Position numbers and translations under genes: made by a program | Shown: piece after piece, positions 33,061 to 42,458 of the stretch | How positions within the stretch are numbered: position 1 is the stretch's first letter | Layout of the letters: every line of letters begins with the position of its first letter | Source of the DNA: DASQEH01 sp038237745 | GTDB lineage: Bacteria; Actinomycetota; Actinomycetes; Propionibacteriales; Nocardioidaceae | Assembly: GCA_038237745.1 (NCBI GenBank) | Contig: JBBRYJ010000003.1 | Location: 1 to 64,000 of the forward strand | DNA length: 64,000 nucleotides | Direction: 5' to 3' | The notes under the pieces: generated by a model | Databases searched by the model: none | What the model saw: only the letters and a program-made list of their open reading frames with translations | Told to the model about the DNA's origin: nothing

Positions 33061-34622
33061 CCCAGGACCTGGATCTCCGAGATCTCGCCGCGGTAGGCGC
33101 CGGCGCCGTCACTGGGCAGGGAGGTCAACCAGACGAGTAGGTACCGGGTACTCGCCGGCTGGTCGAGGGTGAAGTCGGCGGTTGCTCCAGCCTGAGTGGC
33201 GCTGTCAAGCAGCTGGTACTCGTCGGCGGACCCCGACGGGGCCCGGGAGGCCGACTGCGGTGCCGCCCGAAGCTCCACATTCGTACCGTCGTCGCCCAGA
33301 CTCACCTTGACAGCGTCGACCTGGTGCACCGAGCCGAGGTCGACGACGAGGCCTACACCGGGTTTGAGACCGTTCAGGTCCGGGCTGTCGAAGTAGCGCA
33401 GCGTCTGCCAGGACGTCGACGGGTCACCGTCGGTGGCCAGTGGAGCAAGGTCTGGGTTCTCATCGCCGGAGCCTCCGGAGGTGACCGGGTCGAAGTCAGT
33501 GACACCGGCGATCGTGAGAGGCCGCAGCACCGGGTCGCCGCCCGGCTGGCCCTGGCTCGGTGAGCCCGATCCCGCCGACGCGCCGGTCGTTGCCGGTGCC
33601 GGTTCGGCTCGCCGCTGACCCACCGCGTACGCCAACAAGACGACGCCCACGATGAACACGACTGCGACGGCCCAGGTAAAGGTTCGCCTGAGCGGTGAGC
33701 GGTCGGGTACAGGAGGGTCCGTCTCGCCGGAGCGGTCCTCGGTGTCTGCTGAGGAGCCGTCCCGGACGAGCAGCGCGGGTGGGGGTTCCGGCCGCTTGCG
33801 TGCAGAGGGGGTGGCTGTCACCGAGCCGTTCAGGCCCGTCGTGGCGGCGAAACCCTCGTCGGCCAAAATCTTGGAGAGGTGCTCCTTGACCTCCGCGACC
33901 GTGGTGATCGGGTCGCCGTACCGTGACTGGGCTGCCAGGATCCGGTCGCAGACCGCATCGAGGGCTCGAGGCACTCCTGCCCGCACCTGCCGTGGTCGCA
34001 GGACGCGGCCGTGCTCGGTGGGGGCCGGTGGCAGTCCGGGCCAGTCGCCTCCCGGCCATCGAGCGGTGAGGCACGCGTAGAGCAGGCGCCCGAGGTCGAG
34101 GGTGTCCTGTAGCTCGGCATCGTGGTCACTGTCGACTTCCCCGCGGAGCACCGCCGAGGTACCGAGGCCGATCAGCTTGACGCCGCTCGACTTGGTGACG
34201 ACGACGCAGTCGGGGACCAGCCTGCGGTGCGGAAGCCCCATCCGGTGGGCGTTCACCATCGCGCCCGCGACCTCGCGGAGCAGCCAGGTGGCTCTGCTCG
34301 CCGGCAGTGGACCCTCCGAGAGCAGGACGTCGAGCGACTGCCCGCTCGCCCACTCCCGGACGATGTAGCTCAGGCTCCCGTCGTCAGTGGCGTCGAGGAC
34401 CTGCAAGATGCGGGAGTCTGCCACCCGGGACGCTCTCTTCGCAGCGGCAAGCATCCGGTTCGCGTTGGGTGACGCCGACGGCAGCAGCTGCAGCACGACG
34501 GAGCGTGCCAGGATCCGGTCGCGGGCTCGCCATGACTCGGACCCGGCCTCTTGGCCGAGGAGGTCTTCGATGACGTACCGGTCCGCCAGGACAGCGCCGG
34601 GCTGCACCAAGTGCGCTCCCAC
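33057..34622 (-). CDS. membrane-anchored pseudokinase with C-terminal discoidin-like domain (MviN partner)
   Basis: 521 residues. A protein-kinase fold spans residues ~12-255. However, the Gly loop is degenerate (LLGQEAGSES), the VAIK lysine position is Leu45 (SVVLQLLP), the HRD motif is PHRRLVPDCV with no catalytic Asp, and DFG is replaced by IGLGTS. It is therefore a pseudokinase. A single membrane helix follows at ~315-335 and then a Ser/Gly-rich linker. The outer domain resembles a galactose-binding/F5-8 type fold (ATDGDPSTSWQTL, DLGSVHQVDAVKVSLG). In mycobacteria these parts are fused to MurJ as MviN, where the phosphorylated pseudokinase recruits FhaA. Here they are a separate gene downstream of murJ. 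Confidence 0.88.
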   Translation of the reverse strand: MGAHLVQPGAVLADRYVIEDLLGQEAGSESWRARDRILARSVVLQLLPSASPNANRMLAAAKRASRVADSRILQVLDATDDGSLSYIVREWASGQSLDVLLSEGPLPASRATWLLREVAGAMVNAHRMGLPHRRLVPDCVVVTKSSGVKLIGLGTSAVLRGEVDSDHDAELQDTLDLGRLLYACLTARWPGGDWPGLPPAPTEHGRVLRPRQVRAGVPRALDAVCDRILAAQSRYGDPITTVAEVKEHLSKILADEGFAATTGLNGSVTATPSARKRPEPPPALLVRDGSSADTEDRSGETDPPVPDRSPLRRTFTWAVAVVFIVGVVLLAYAVGQRRAEPAPATTGASAGSGSPSQGQPGGDPVLRPLTIAGVTDFDPVTSGGSGDENPDLAPLATDGDPSTSWQTLRYFDSPDLNGLKPGVGLVVDLGSVHQVDAVKVSLGDDGTNVELRAAPQSASRAPSGSADEYQLLDSATQAGATADFTLDQPASTRYLLVWLTSLPSDGAGAYRGEISEIQVLG

Positions 34623-34712
34623 GGCCCTCCGTCCGGCAGCCAGTCCTCATGATCGACGCGGTGCGACGACCTCATCTCATGGTAGGTGCTGTCGATGCCC
34701 GTTTGAGGCGGG

Positions 34713-36374
34713 TTAGCCGTGTTTGCCGCGAGAAACGACGAGCACCACGATCCGGCTTATCTCCCGGACACCTAACAAACGAGCGACAACCAGATACGTC
34801 ACCAGACCCACCACTCCGCCGATGCCCAGCATGGCAAGGGAGTCGGCTTTGCTGGAGACATCGAGCCCGGCCAGATTGAGGGCTGCGAGGCACAGCCAGG
34901 CAACCAGCGCAGCCGGTGCGGCCGCGAGAGACACCCGGACGACGAAGGTCAGCAGGGCCGACGCGGCGAGGCCGCCAAGGCGGTGCGACAGCAGGCTGAC
35001 CGAGACCAGTGCCCCCACGGCGTACGAGGCGCCGTAGGCCAGTGCCAAGGCAGGCGCAACGAGCTCGGGGCTCACCACGATCGTGAGCGCGATCGCCATC
35101 ACGATGTTGACTGCGGCGATGAGGCACTGGATGAAGAACGGGGTGCGGGTGTCCTCGATGGCGTAGAAGCCGCGCAGCACGACGTAGTGGACGCTGAACA
35201 TGACCATGCCTGGGGCGAAGGCCATCATGGTCTGACCCAACGACGCGGTGTCACCGGCTGCGTGTCCCCAGCTGAACAGGACCGTCGCGAGCGAAGGTCC
35301 GAGCACGAGAAGGGCGGCCGCGAAGGGGACGATCACGACGAGCACGAGGCGCAGCGTCGAAGCCATCTCGGCGGCCACGTCGTGAAGGCGCGCGTCCGCG
35401 GCCAGCCTGGAGACCAGGGGCATCGTCGCGGTCGCGAGCGACACCGTGACGATCGAGTGCGGAACCTGGGTGATGAGGAACGCGTTCGAGTACACGGTGA
35501 AGCCACTGGCATCCGATGCCCCGTTCACCACCTGTGCCGTACCGGCCGTGGCGCGGTGGACCATGACGTAGAACGCCAGCTGGTTGACGATCACGAAGCC
35601 GACCGTCCACATACCGAGGTGCAGAGTGTGGCCCAGTCCGGTACCGCGGAAGTCGAAGCGTGGCCGGATCGCGAACCCGCTGGCCCTCAGGTACGGCAGT
35701 AGGACCAGAGTCTGTGCCACGATGCCGAGTGTCGAGCCGAGGCCGAGCAGCAGCTCTTGCCGCGTGGTGAAGCCACCTGTCGCAGGCACGCCGGCATACG
35801 CGACGAGGTAGACGACGACGACTGCGATCGAGATGAGGTTGTTCGCGATCGGTGCCCACATCATCGGGCCGAATCGTCCACGTGCGTTGAGGATCTGGCC
35901 GATGAGCACGAACATGCCATAGAAGAAGATCTGGGGCAGGCACAGCCGGGCGAAGGCGACCAGCGAGTCCCGCTCAGCCGCGAGGGCAGGGTCGGTGAAG
36001 AAGCTGTTGTCCACCATCGCACGCAGCAGGAGCGGAGCCGCCAGTACGAGGACCGCGGTCACTCCCGCCAGCACCACAGCGCCGAGCGTGATGACGCGGT
36101 TGGCGTAGGCGTCGCCTCCGTCGGCGTCCGACTTGACCGCCCTGACGAGCTGTGGCACCAGGACTGTGTTGAAGACACCGCCGGCGACCAGGATGTAGAG
36201 GCTGTTAGGGACGGTGTTCGCGACGTTGAAGACCTCGGCATGCAGTGACACCCCGATGGCGGCGGCGAGCAGCCCGGCGCGTGCGAACCCGGTCAGGCGC
36301 GACAACACGGTGCCAGCAGCCATCAGGCCACTGGACGAGAGCACGCTCGGGCCAACCTGCGCCCGGTCGGTCAC
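34713..36374 (-). CDS. murJ: lipid II flippase MurJ (MviN)
   Basis: 553 residues with about fourteen hydrophobic helices. MurJ/MATE-like signatures include GTVLSRLTGFARAGLLAAAIG at the N-terminus, FNVANTVPNSLYILVAGGVFN, and YVVLRGFYAIEDTRTPFF. It flips lipid II across the membrane for peptidoglycan synthesis. Its GTG start overlaps the DUF6049 stop by four bases. It ends after the membrane domain, with the pseudokinase supplied by the next gene. Confidence 0.95.
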   Translation of the reverse strand: MTDRAQVGPSVLSSSGLMAAGTVLSRLTGFARAGLLAAAIGVSLHAEVFNVANTVPNSLYILVAGGVFNTVLVPQLVRAVKSDADGGDAYANRVITLGAVVLAGVTAVLVLAAPLLLRAMVDNSFFTDPALAAERDSLVAFARLCLPQIFFYGMFVLIGQILNARGRFGPMMWAPIANNLISIAVVVVYLVAYAGVPATGGFTTRQELLLGLGSTLGIVAQTLVLLPYLRASGFAIRPRFDFRGTGLGHTLHLGMWTVGFVIVNQLAFYVMVHRATAGTAQVVNGASDASGFTVYSNAFLITQVPHSIVTVSLATATMPLVSRLAADARLHDVAAEMASTLRLVLVVIVPFAAALLVLGPSLATVLFSWGHAAGDTASLGQTMMAFAPGMVMFSVHYVVLRGFYAIEDTRTPFFIQCLIAAVNIVMAIALTIVVSPELVAPALALAYGASYAVGALVSVSLLSHRLGGLAASALLTFVVRVSLAAAPAALVAWLCLAALNLAGLDVSSKADSLAMLGIGGVVGLVTYLVVARLLGVREISRIVVLVVSRGKHG

Positions 36375-38572
36375 GCCGTTGACTCCCCACGGGTCTTGAA
36401 GCCTTCACCTCGCGCGCGCTTGTAGAGGCGTCTCGCCGCGGTGCCGACGAGGGCCGCCAACCCGATGCCCATGGCCACCCAGATGGCCACCCCTATCTGG
36501 GTGGCCCGGACGTTGAAGTCGAACCTGCGTCCGAAGCCCCTGTTCGAGAAGGTCGACAGTCGCGCCCGGACCTGTGTGACGCCCGATCCGTCCGCGGTGC
36601 TCTCGACGTTGATGTCACGGCTCTGCCCCGGACCGAGGTGCAGCGGCTGGAGAGGGGAGATGGCAAGCGCCTGGTTGAGCGGATGCACCGAGATCCTGAC
36701 CGTTACAGCAGCGTTGAGGTCGTTGCTCACGGTCAGCGGGAACTGCCCTGTGCTGCTTGACATGGCGACGAATGCCGGCCCCGTCACAGTGACGAGTGCG
36801 AGCTGTTCAGCCATGGTGCGAGCGAGCTCCCGGGTTGCCGCGTCGCCACGCGCGGGCTGCCGGCGCCATGCCGACGAGCCCGCGTTGGCGAACTGCTGGT
36901 CGAATGTGACCGAGACCCTGCGGCGGTCGGTGAGCAGCTCGGTGTACACCCCGCCGGTGTCTCGGAGGCGTTTGATGGCGCTGATGGTCTCGGGCGACAG
37001 CTGTGGTTGGCTTCCGGGGAGTGGCAGACCCCCTGAGTACGTCGCTGGAATCCTTCCCGCAAGCTCTGCCAGAGATTCGGGAGCGACGCTGCGGAAGCCG
37101 AAACCAGCGCCGAGGTCAGCCTGCGCCGAGAGCTCTCCCGGGTCCCAGTTGAACGGCGCAGCGAATACCGACGTGGCGTGATTTTCCGTCAACGCCCTGA
37201 CCGTCGCCTCCGCCATCAGTCCCTGGCGGAACTGAAGCGCGGTCATCGTGGACGCGAACGGTTGCCCGCCGATGTCGCTGCGCGTCACTATTGCCGTCAG
37301 CGGGCCCGGGCGCGTGTCGAACGTCACCTGAGCGGGCGGGTAGTCCGAGGCGCCTCCTCGGGTGAGCCCTCGCAGACTGCCCTGCGACAGCACGTGGAGT
37401 GCCGCACCGGCCAGCCGTGAGACGGCGAGTCCGCGTCGCGTCGTCGAGCCGCCGCTCTGCCAGTCGGCAACCGTCTGGGTGAGCGAGTTGGCCGCCGCAT
37501 AGCGCTGGCTCGAGACCACGGCAGCGTCGACGACACCGGGCACCCCGGCAGCAGCCAGTGAGCTGGTCGCGGGACTACCCCACGGCAGCATCGTCGTCTG
37601 CTGGCGCAGCCTCAGCGTCGCGAGGTCGTGGAGCCACTCTGCGGCGTCCTGCCGCCCCAGTCCGGCACGCGTGTCGACGCCCTGCGCCGCCTGCGCGAAC
37701 GACTGAACGAGATAGCCCTGGGACATCGCCACAAGCCCCTGCCGTAGGGCCGGATCCACGACCAGCTCCAGACTTCCCGCGGGAGCCTGCGATGCGAAGT
37801 CGAGGACGTCTCGTAGCCGCCCGCCGGGAGAGACGAGCCGAGCGAGCCGGTCGTTCACGAATACTCCGTCGGGGTGCCGCATGACCGGCGCGGTGATCGG
37901 GAGAAGGGTCACGACGCGCGTCGGGTTCAGGGTGGCAGCCCCAGCGGAGAGGTAGGGCACCGCCGTCGAGGCTCGGGCATCTGCCAGCGAGTCCCGGCCG
38001 TCGGCGTTTCCGGCGAGCAAGGTGGCACCGACCTGGTAGACGCCGTCACCGCCGGAGATGGGGAGCTTGGCGAAGGGGATCGAGAGCTGCCAGTCGGTCC
38101 GGCTGCCCGGCGCGAGCCGCCCGATCTCATCGAACAGGCCAAGGTCGTTGATGGTCGTGCCGAAGCCGTCGTCATCGGTCGCAAAGAAGTCGAGAGCCGC
38201 CTTGCTGACGGCAGGGTCGCTGCCTATGGACAGGTAGACCTTGGCGTCGGTCCAGGCCCGCGTACCGTCGTTCGTGACCGTTCCGGACATCTTGAGGGGT
38301 TGTCCGGGAGCAAGTCCCGCCGGAGACACCTCGGTGATCGCCATCGTCAGGTCCGTCGCGATCTCAAGCGTGCTGGGCCTGCGACCCGACGAGCTGCGCG
38401 AGCGCAGCGCGGAAAGCAGGCCGCCGCCCGGGTCGCTGGTGGCGGCGGCGACGGACGCATCCGGCCGGGCCGCAGACCCCCACGCGGCGTACGTGACTCC
38501 CTCGGTCGCAAGCGCGGTCACCCCGGTAGCCACGCCGAGGGCTAGGATCCACACGAAGCGCCGGTGGGCCAT
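36371..38572 (-). CDS. DUF6049-type secreted/membrane protein upstream of murJ
   Basis: 733 residues from ATG 38572. Its N-terminal signal/anchor is RRFVWILALGVATGVTALA, and a single C-terminal membrane helix (VAIWVAMGIGLAALVGTAARRLYKRARGEG) precedes a short cytoplasmic tail. The large extracytoplasmic region includes an Ig-like start (MAITEVSPAGLAPGQPLKMSGTVTNDGT) and a C-terminal beta domain. This matches the family always encoded next to MviN (the Rv3909-type position). Function is not established. It is translationally coupled to murJ, suggesting a cell-wall role. Confidence 0.85.
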   Translation of the reverse strand: MAHRRFVWILALGVATGVTALATEGVTYAAWGSAARPDASVAAATSDPGGGLLSALRSRSSSGRRPSTLEIATDLTMAITEVSPAGLAPGQPLKMSGTVTNDGTRAWTDAKVYLSIGSDPAVSKAALDFFATDDDGFGTTINDLGLFDEIGRLAPGSRTDWQLSIPFAKLPISGGDGVYQVGATLLAGNADGRDSLADARASTAVPYLSAGAATLNPTRVVTLLPITAPVMRHPDGVFVNDRLARLVSPGGRLRDVLDFASQAPAGSLELVVDPALRQGLVAMSQGYLVQSFAQAAQGVDTRAGLGRQDAAEWLHDLATLRLRQQTTMLPWGSPATSSLAAAGVPGVVDAAVVSSQRYAAANSLTQTVADWQSGGSTTRRGLAVSRLAGAALHVLSQGSLRGLTRGGASDYPPAQVTFDTRPGPLTAIVTRSDIGGQPFASTMTALQFRQGLMAEATVRALTENHATSVFAAPFNWDPGELSAQADLGAGFGFRSVAPESLAELAGRIPATYSGGLPLPGSQPQLSPETISAIKRLRDTGGVYTELLTDRRRVSVTFDQQFANAGSSAWRRQPARGDAATRELARTMAEQLALVTVTGPAFVAMSSSTGQFPLTVSNDLNAAVTVRISVHPLNQALAISPLQPLHLGPGQSRDINVESTADGSGVTQVRARLSTFSNRGFGRRFDFNVRATQIGVAIWVAMGIGLAALVGTAARRLYKRARGEGFKTRGESTA

Positions 38573-38654
38573 CACCTTGACGCTTTGCGCTCTAATGCCA
38601 CGCGTGAATGCTAACCGCTGGGGCAGTCGTCGAGGCTGACTACAGTGGTGCATC

Positions 38655-40112
38655 GTGTCCCAACAGCCCTCCCTCAGCCAGGTGCAACGCACGGCACTGC
38701 GCGGGCTCGTCGAGGCTGCGCCCGTCGTCGGGGAGGTCGGGAAGCGCTTCTCGTCAGCCGGTCACGAGATCGCCCTCGTCGGAGGCCCGGTCCGTGATCT
38801 GCTGATGGATCGCCTGTCCTCCGACTTCGACTTCGCCACCTCGGCCACGCCGGACGAGATCGAGGCCTGTCTCGACGGCTGGGTCGATGCCCGCTGGGAT
38901 ATCGGACGAGCGTTCGGCACCATCGGGGCCAGAGTCGGCGACGCGGTGCTGGAGATCACGACGTATCGCGCCGACTCGTACGACCCGGCGTCGCGCAGAC
39001 CAGAGGTGTCCTACGGGGGCGACCTCGAGGCAGACCTCGCCCGTCGCGACTTCGCCGTCAACTCGATGGCCGTCGTGCTGCCGGACCAGCGTTTCGTCGA
39101 CCCGTTCGGCGGCTTGGCGGATCTCGTCCGGCAGGTGTTGCGGACCCCGGCGACCCCTGCGGAGTCGTTCGGTGACGACCCCCTCAGGATGATGCGAGCC
39201 GCCCGGTTCGCTTCCCAGCTGGGTTTCTCGGTGGCGCATGATGCGATGGACGCGATGCGTGACATGGCCGCGCGGCTGGACATCGTCTCTGCCGAGCGCG
39301 TACGAGACGAGCTGGTCAAGCTGCTGCTGACCCCGAGGCCACGGCTCGGCCTTGCGCTCCTCGTCGACACCGGCTTGGCGGACCGGATGCTGCCTGAGTT
39401 CCCCGCCCTGCGGCTCGAGCACGACGAGCACCACCGTCACAAGGACGTCTACGAGCACAGCCTGACGGTCCTCGACCAGGCAATCGCCCTCGAGCACAGG
39501 CTCGACGGTGACGGCGGACCCGATCTCGTCACCCGGCTCGCCGCTTTGCTCCACGACATCGGCAAGCCCCGCACCCGGCGATTCTCCGACGACGGTTCGG
39601 TGACCTTCCACCACCACGACGTGGTCGGGGCGAAGATGGCAGCCAAGCGCATGAAGGCCCTTCGGTTCTCGAACGAGGAGACGAACGCCGTGTCGAGGCT
39701 GGTGGAGCTGCACCTGAGGTTCCACGGCTACGGCGGCGGCGCATGGACCGACTCGGCGGTACGACGGTACGTCCGCGACGCCGGCGCTCTGCTCAACAGA
39801 CTGCACGTCCTGACCCGCGCGGACTGTACGACCCGCAACGCCCGCAAGGCGGAACGGTTGCGGCAGACGTATGACGACCTGGAGAGACGGATCGGTGAGC
39901 TGCTCGCCGAGGAGGAGCTGGCGTCGCTGCGACCTGACCTCGACGGCAGGCAGATCATGGAGACACTCGCGATCGGGCCCGGTCCGTCGGTGGGGAAGGC
40001 TTACAGCTTCCTGCTCGAGCGGCGGATCGAGTGCGGCCCGCACAGCGAGGAGCAGGCACGGGCGGAGCTCCTGGCGTGGTGGTCCTTGCAGTCGCCACCC
40101 GACACCAGCTGA
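38655..40112 (+). CDS. pcnA: CCA tRNA nucleotidyltransferase / poly(A) polymerase family
   Basis: 485 residues from GTG 38655. The nucleotidyltransferase head has ALVGGPVRDLLMDRLSSDFDF (metal Asp pair in the DFDFAT segment), RRDFAVNSMAV and DPFGGLADL. An HD phosphohydrolase domain follows (EHSLTVLDQAI, ALLHDIGKPRTR). It adds or repairs the CCA end of tRNAs. In mycobacteria this gene diverges from the MviN cluster near a mutT gene; here it diverges directly from DUF6049 with no Nudix gene between. Confidence 0.95.
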   Translation: MSQQPSLSQVQRTALRGLVEAAPVVGEVGKRFSSAGHEIALVGGPVRDLLMDRLSSDFDFATSATPDEIEACLDGWVDARWDIGRAFGTIGARVGDAVLEITTYRADSYDPASRRPEVSYGGDLEADLARRDFAVNSMAVVLPDQRFVDPFGGLADLVRQVLRTPATPAESFGDDPLRMMRAARFASQLGFSVAHDAMDAMRDMAARLDIVSAERVRDELVKLLLTPRPRLGLALLVDTGLADRMLPEFPALRLEHDEHHRHKDVYEHSLTVLDQAIALEHRLDGDGGPDLVTRLAALLHDIGKPRTRRFSDDGSVTFHHHDVVGAKMAAKRMKALRFSNEETNAVSRLVELHLRFHGYGGGAWTDSAVRRYVRDAGALLNRLHVLTRADCTTRNARKAERLRQTYDDLERRIGELLAEEELASLRPDLDGRQIMETLAIGPGPSVGKAYSFLLERRIECGPHSEEQARAELLAWWSLQSPPDTS

Positions 40113-40144
40113 GTGGGACGGTCGGCCGAGCCAGTCAAGGCCGC

Positions 40145-40621
40145 TCAGGTACGTCGAAGCAGGGCCAGGATCGAGAATATGGCGAGGCAGATTCCGCCCA
40201 CGAGCGTGAGGACGAGCCCGAGCCCTACCGTGGCGATCTTGGAGACCGACAGCACATCGCTGTAGGCGATCAGGGTGGTGAACGCGGCCAGGGTCAGGGC
40301 GATGGCGGGCCCTGCGACCGGCCAGCGCCCCTGCCGCCTCGTGAGCGCGCGAACGGCACCGGCGACGGCTCCGACGAAGCCGAAGACGATCGTCAATATC
40401 CCGTCTCCGAGGGTCCCCTGTACGTGGACGGACCCAACGGTCTTCCACGGCAGTAGTGCGGCAACCACGATGACGACGCCGGCGGCGCACATCCCCCAGC
40501 CCAGCCTGCGGGCTTCGGCGGGGAGCAGCTGAGGACCGGGTGGTCCTGGTGTGGCGTCTCCGGGGCTGCTCGGCCAGGTCCATGACGAGCCGGCGGACTC
40601 GTCATCTGGCGGGGGGGTCAT
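40145..40621 (-). CDS. small four-helix membrane protein of unknown function
   Basis: 158 residues from ATG 40621, overlapping the MFS stop (ATGA). The N-terminal ~40 residues are Pro/Ser-rich and disordered. Hydrophobic stretches follow at ~45-58 (MCAAGVVIVVAALLP), ~70-85, ~100-120 and ~130-152. The spacing W-K-T-V-G-S-V-H after the first helix is seen in some actinobacterial small membrane proteins. I recognise no function. Confidence 0.7.
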   Translation of the reverse strand: MTPPPDDESAGSSWTWPSSPGDATPGPPGPQLLPAEARRLGWGMCAAGVVIVVAALLPWKTVGSVHVQGTLGDGILTIVFGFVGAVAGAVRALTRRQGRWPVAGPAIALTLAAFTTLIAYSDVLSVSKIATVGLGLVLTLVGGICLAIFSILALLRRT

Positions 40622-41904
40622 GGCACCATCATCGCGCGTTGCCGCGTCCATGCCGCGTAGCCCGCTGCGGTACAGGCGTATCCGAGCGAGACTGCGCCGA
40701 TCAGCGGGTACGACTTTCCGTTCGCGGGGACGGCCACGGTCCCTACGGCCGCGGCAGCCACGAACACGACGTTGAAAACGACGTCATACAGGGAGAAGAC
40801 ACGTCCACGGAAGGCATCGTCGACGTTCGTCTGGACCAGCGTGTCGACACAGATCTTGACTCCCTGCGCCGTCAGACCGAGCGCGAGGGCCGCGGCGAGG
40901 ACCGCCTCGTTCGTGTAGAGACCTCCCGGGAACGCCTCGGCAACAGCAGCGAGACAGAGCAGGCCGAGCATCCACGTCTGTGCTCTGACGAGCCGGGTCG
41001 CGATAGGCGTGGCGAAAGCGGCGAGCACGAAGCCGACACCCGAGACGAGCACGACGACCGAGAGGCCGGTGAGCCCGGCGTCGGTGTCGTCGGGGTTGTT
41101 GAGGTAGTTGCGGTACAGGAGGATCGTCGCGACCGTGTTGAGGCCGTAGAAGAAGCGGTGGGCGGCGATCACCGCCAGCGCCGCGGCGGCCGCCGGCCGG
41201 GCCTGCAGATGTCGGAGACCTGCCCCGAGACCGCTCACGACGTGCCCGAGCTCATGACGTAGATCCGTCCGGCCGGGCTCGTCGTCCGGCCCGAGCAGTC
41301 GTGGAGGTAGCCGTGTGGCCAGCCAGGCGGCCGCCAAGTAGCCGACCGCTGCCAGCACGACGGTCCAGTCATCGCCGCCAACCGGCCGAGCGATGCGCCT
41401 GAGTGCGGCCGCGGCGCCTAGGCCGCAGACGAAGGCGAGGGTCCCGAGGGTCGGCGAGAGCGAGTTGGCCAGCACGAGCTCGTCGGACTGCACCACTCTG
41501 GGCAGAGCCGCTGAGAGTCCCGCGAGGAGGAAGCGGTTGATACTGAACGCGATGATCACGAGCACGAGTAGGGCGAGGTCGTGGCCACCGGTTGAGATGA
41601 CGGCGGCCGTCCCGAGAACCGGAACGGTGCGAACGACGTTGGAGAGAACGAGCGTCCGACGCCGGTCCCAGCGGTCGAGGAAGACGCCTGCGAAAGGACC
41701 GAGCACGCTGAAGGGCAGTAACACAGCGGCGAGTGCGACCGCGATGGCGCCGGTATCGGGCTGGCGCTCGGGCGAGAACAGCACGTACGAGGCCAGCGCG
41801 ACCTGGAAGACTCCGTCGGCGAACTGGCTTGTCAGGCGTACTGCGAGGAGCTGCCGGAACCGACGACCTGCCACCAGGTGACGCAGGTCGCGGGCGGCGC
41901 TCAT
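40618..41904 (-). CDS. MFS transporter
   Basis: 428 residues with about twelve hydrophobic segments. The first loop has the MFS-type acidic/arginine motif GVFLDRWDRRRTLVLSN, and the second half contains AQGVKICVDTLVQTNVDDAFRGRVFSLYDVVFN, typical of the actinobacterial efflux subfamily. The substrate is unknown. It is followed by the small membrane protein with coupled translation, and both are convergent to pcnA. Confidence 0.85.
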   Translation of the reverse strand: MSAARDLRHLVAGRRFRQLLAVRLTSQFADGVFQVALASYVLFSPERQPDTGAIAVALAAVLLPFSVLGPFAGVFLDRWDRRRTLVLSNVVRTVPVLGTAAVISTGGHDLALLVLVIIAFSINRFLLAGLSAALPRVVQSDELVLANSLSPTLGTLAFVCGLGAAAALRRIARPVGGDDWTVVLAAVGYLAAAWLATRLPPRLLGPDDEPGRTDLRHELGHVVSGLGAGLRHLQARPAAAAALAVIAAHRFFYGLNTVATILLYRNYLNNPDDTDAGLTGLSVVVLVSGVGFVLAAFATPIATRLVRAQTWMLGLLCLAAVAEAFPGGLYTNEAVLAAALALGLTAQGVKICVDTLVQTNVDDAFRGRVFSLYDVVFNVVFVAAAAVGTVAVPANGKSYPLIGAVSLGYACTAAGYAAWTRQRAMMVP

Positions 41905-42040
41905 GAGCTGCCAGTCTGCCCCACCGCGCCGTGGGTCGGGAATGTCGGTTTCCCGTCCTTCGCCGTTGGTCTGGGACGGTCGTCGTCGAGCACGGGTAGC
42001 ATGCTCGAACCTAGACGGCAGCGTGACGGGAGGTGAAGAA

Positions 42041-42420
42041 ATGCAGCTCGCTCAGGTAGCGCAGCACGCCGACGACCTCGACCGGGCGGCCGCCTTCTAC
42101 GCCGAACTGCTCGGTTGTGGCCCGACTGCCGTGTTCGACCCTCCCCGGTCTGGTGTTCTTCACCCTCGGCGACGTGCGCCTGTTGATCGACCGAGGTGCG
42201 CCCTCGGCCTTGATCTACTTGGAGGTGCCTGATGTCCGGGAGCTGACAGCGGATCTGCGCCGGCGCGGCGTGAATGTCGTCAGCGAGCCGCACCGGATAT
42301 TCCAGCATACTGACCACGCCCTCGGCCCGGCCTGGCACCGACGAGTGGATGGCCTTCGTGCACGACAGCGAAAGCAACCTGGTCGGCCTCGTCAGCCGTC
42401 ACCCACACGAAGGCGAGTGA
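42041..42420 (+). pseudogene. VOC (glyoxalase/bleomycin-resistance fold) gene broken by two single-base insertions
   Basis: A good start (GGGAGGTGA then ATG 42041) opens a frame with MQLAQVAQHADDLDRAAAFYAELLG. It must shift at about 42133 (CTCCCC run) to read GLVFFTLGDVRLLID and LEVPDVRELTADLRRRG. It must shift again near 42328 to read GTDEWMAFVHDSESNLVGLV, ending at 42418-42420. Each shift fits one extra C. Joined, the parts form a normal ~125-residue VOC protein. It is either a recent pseudogene or carries two homopolymer sequencing errors. Confidence 0.85.
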
Positions 42421-42458
42421 GCACTCGCCGACCACGCAACGGCGCCCGTCAAAGCACG

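Noticed and set aside
38754..40583. A 609-residue minus-strand open frame
   Set aside because: It lies opposite pcnA, which has clear nucleotidyltransferase and HD motifs; the composition is that of a shadow frame.
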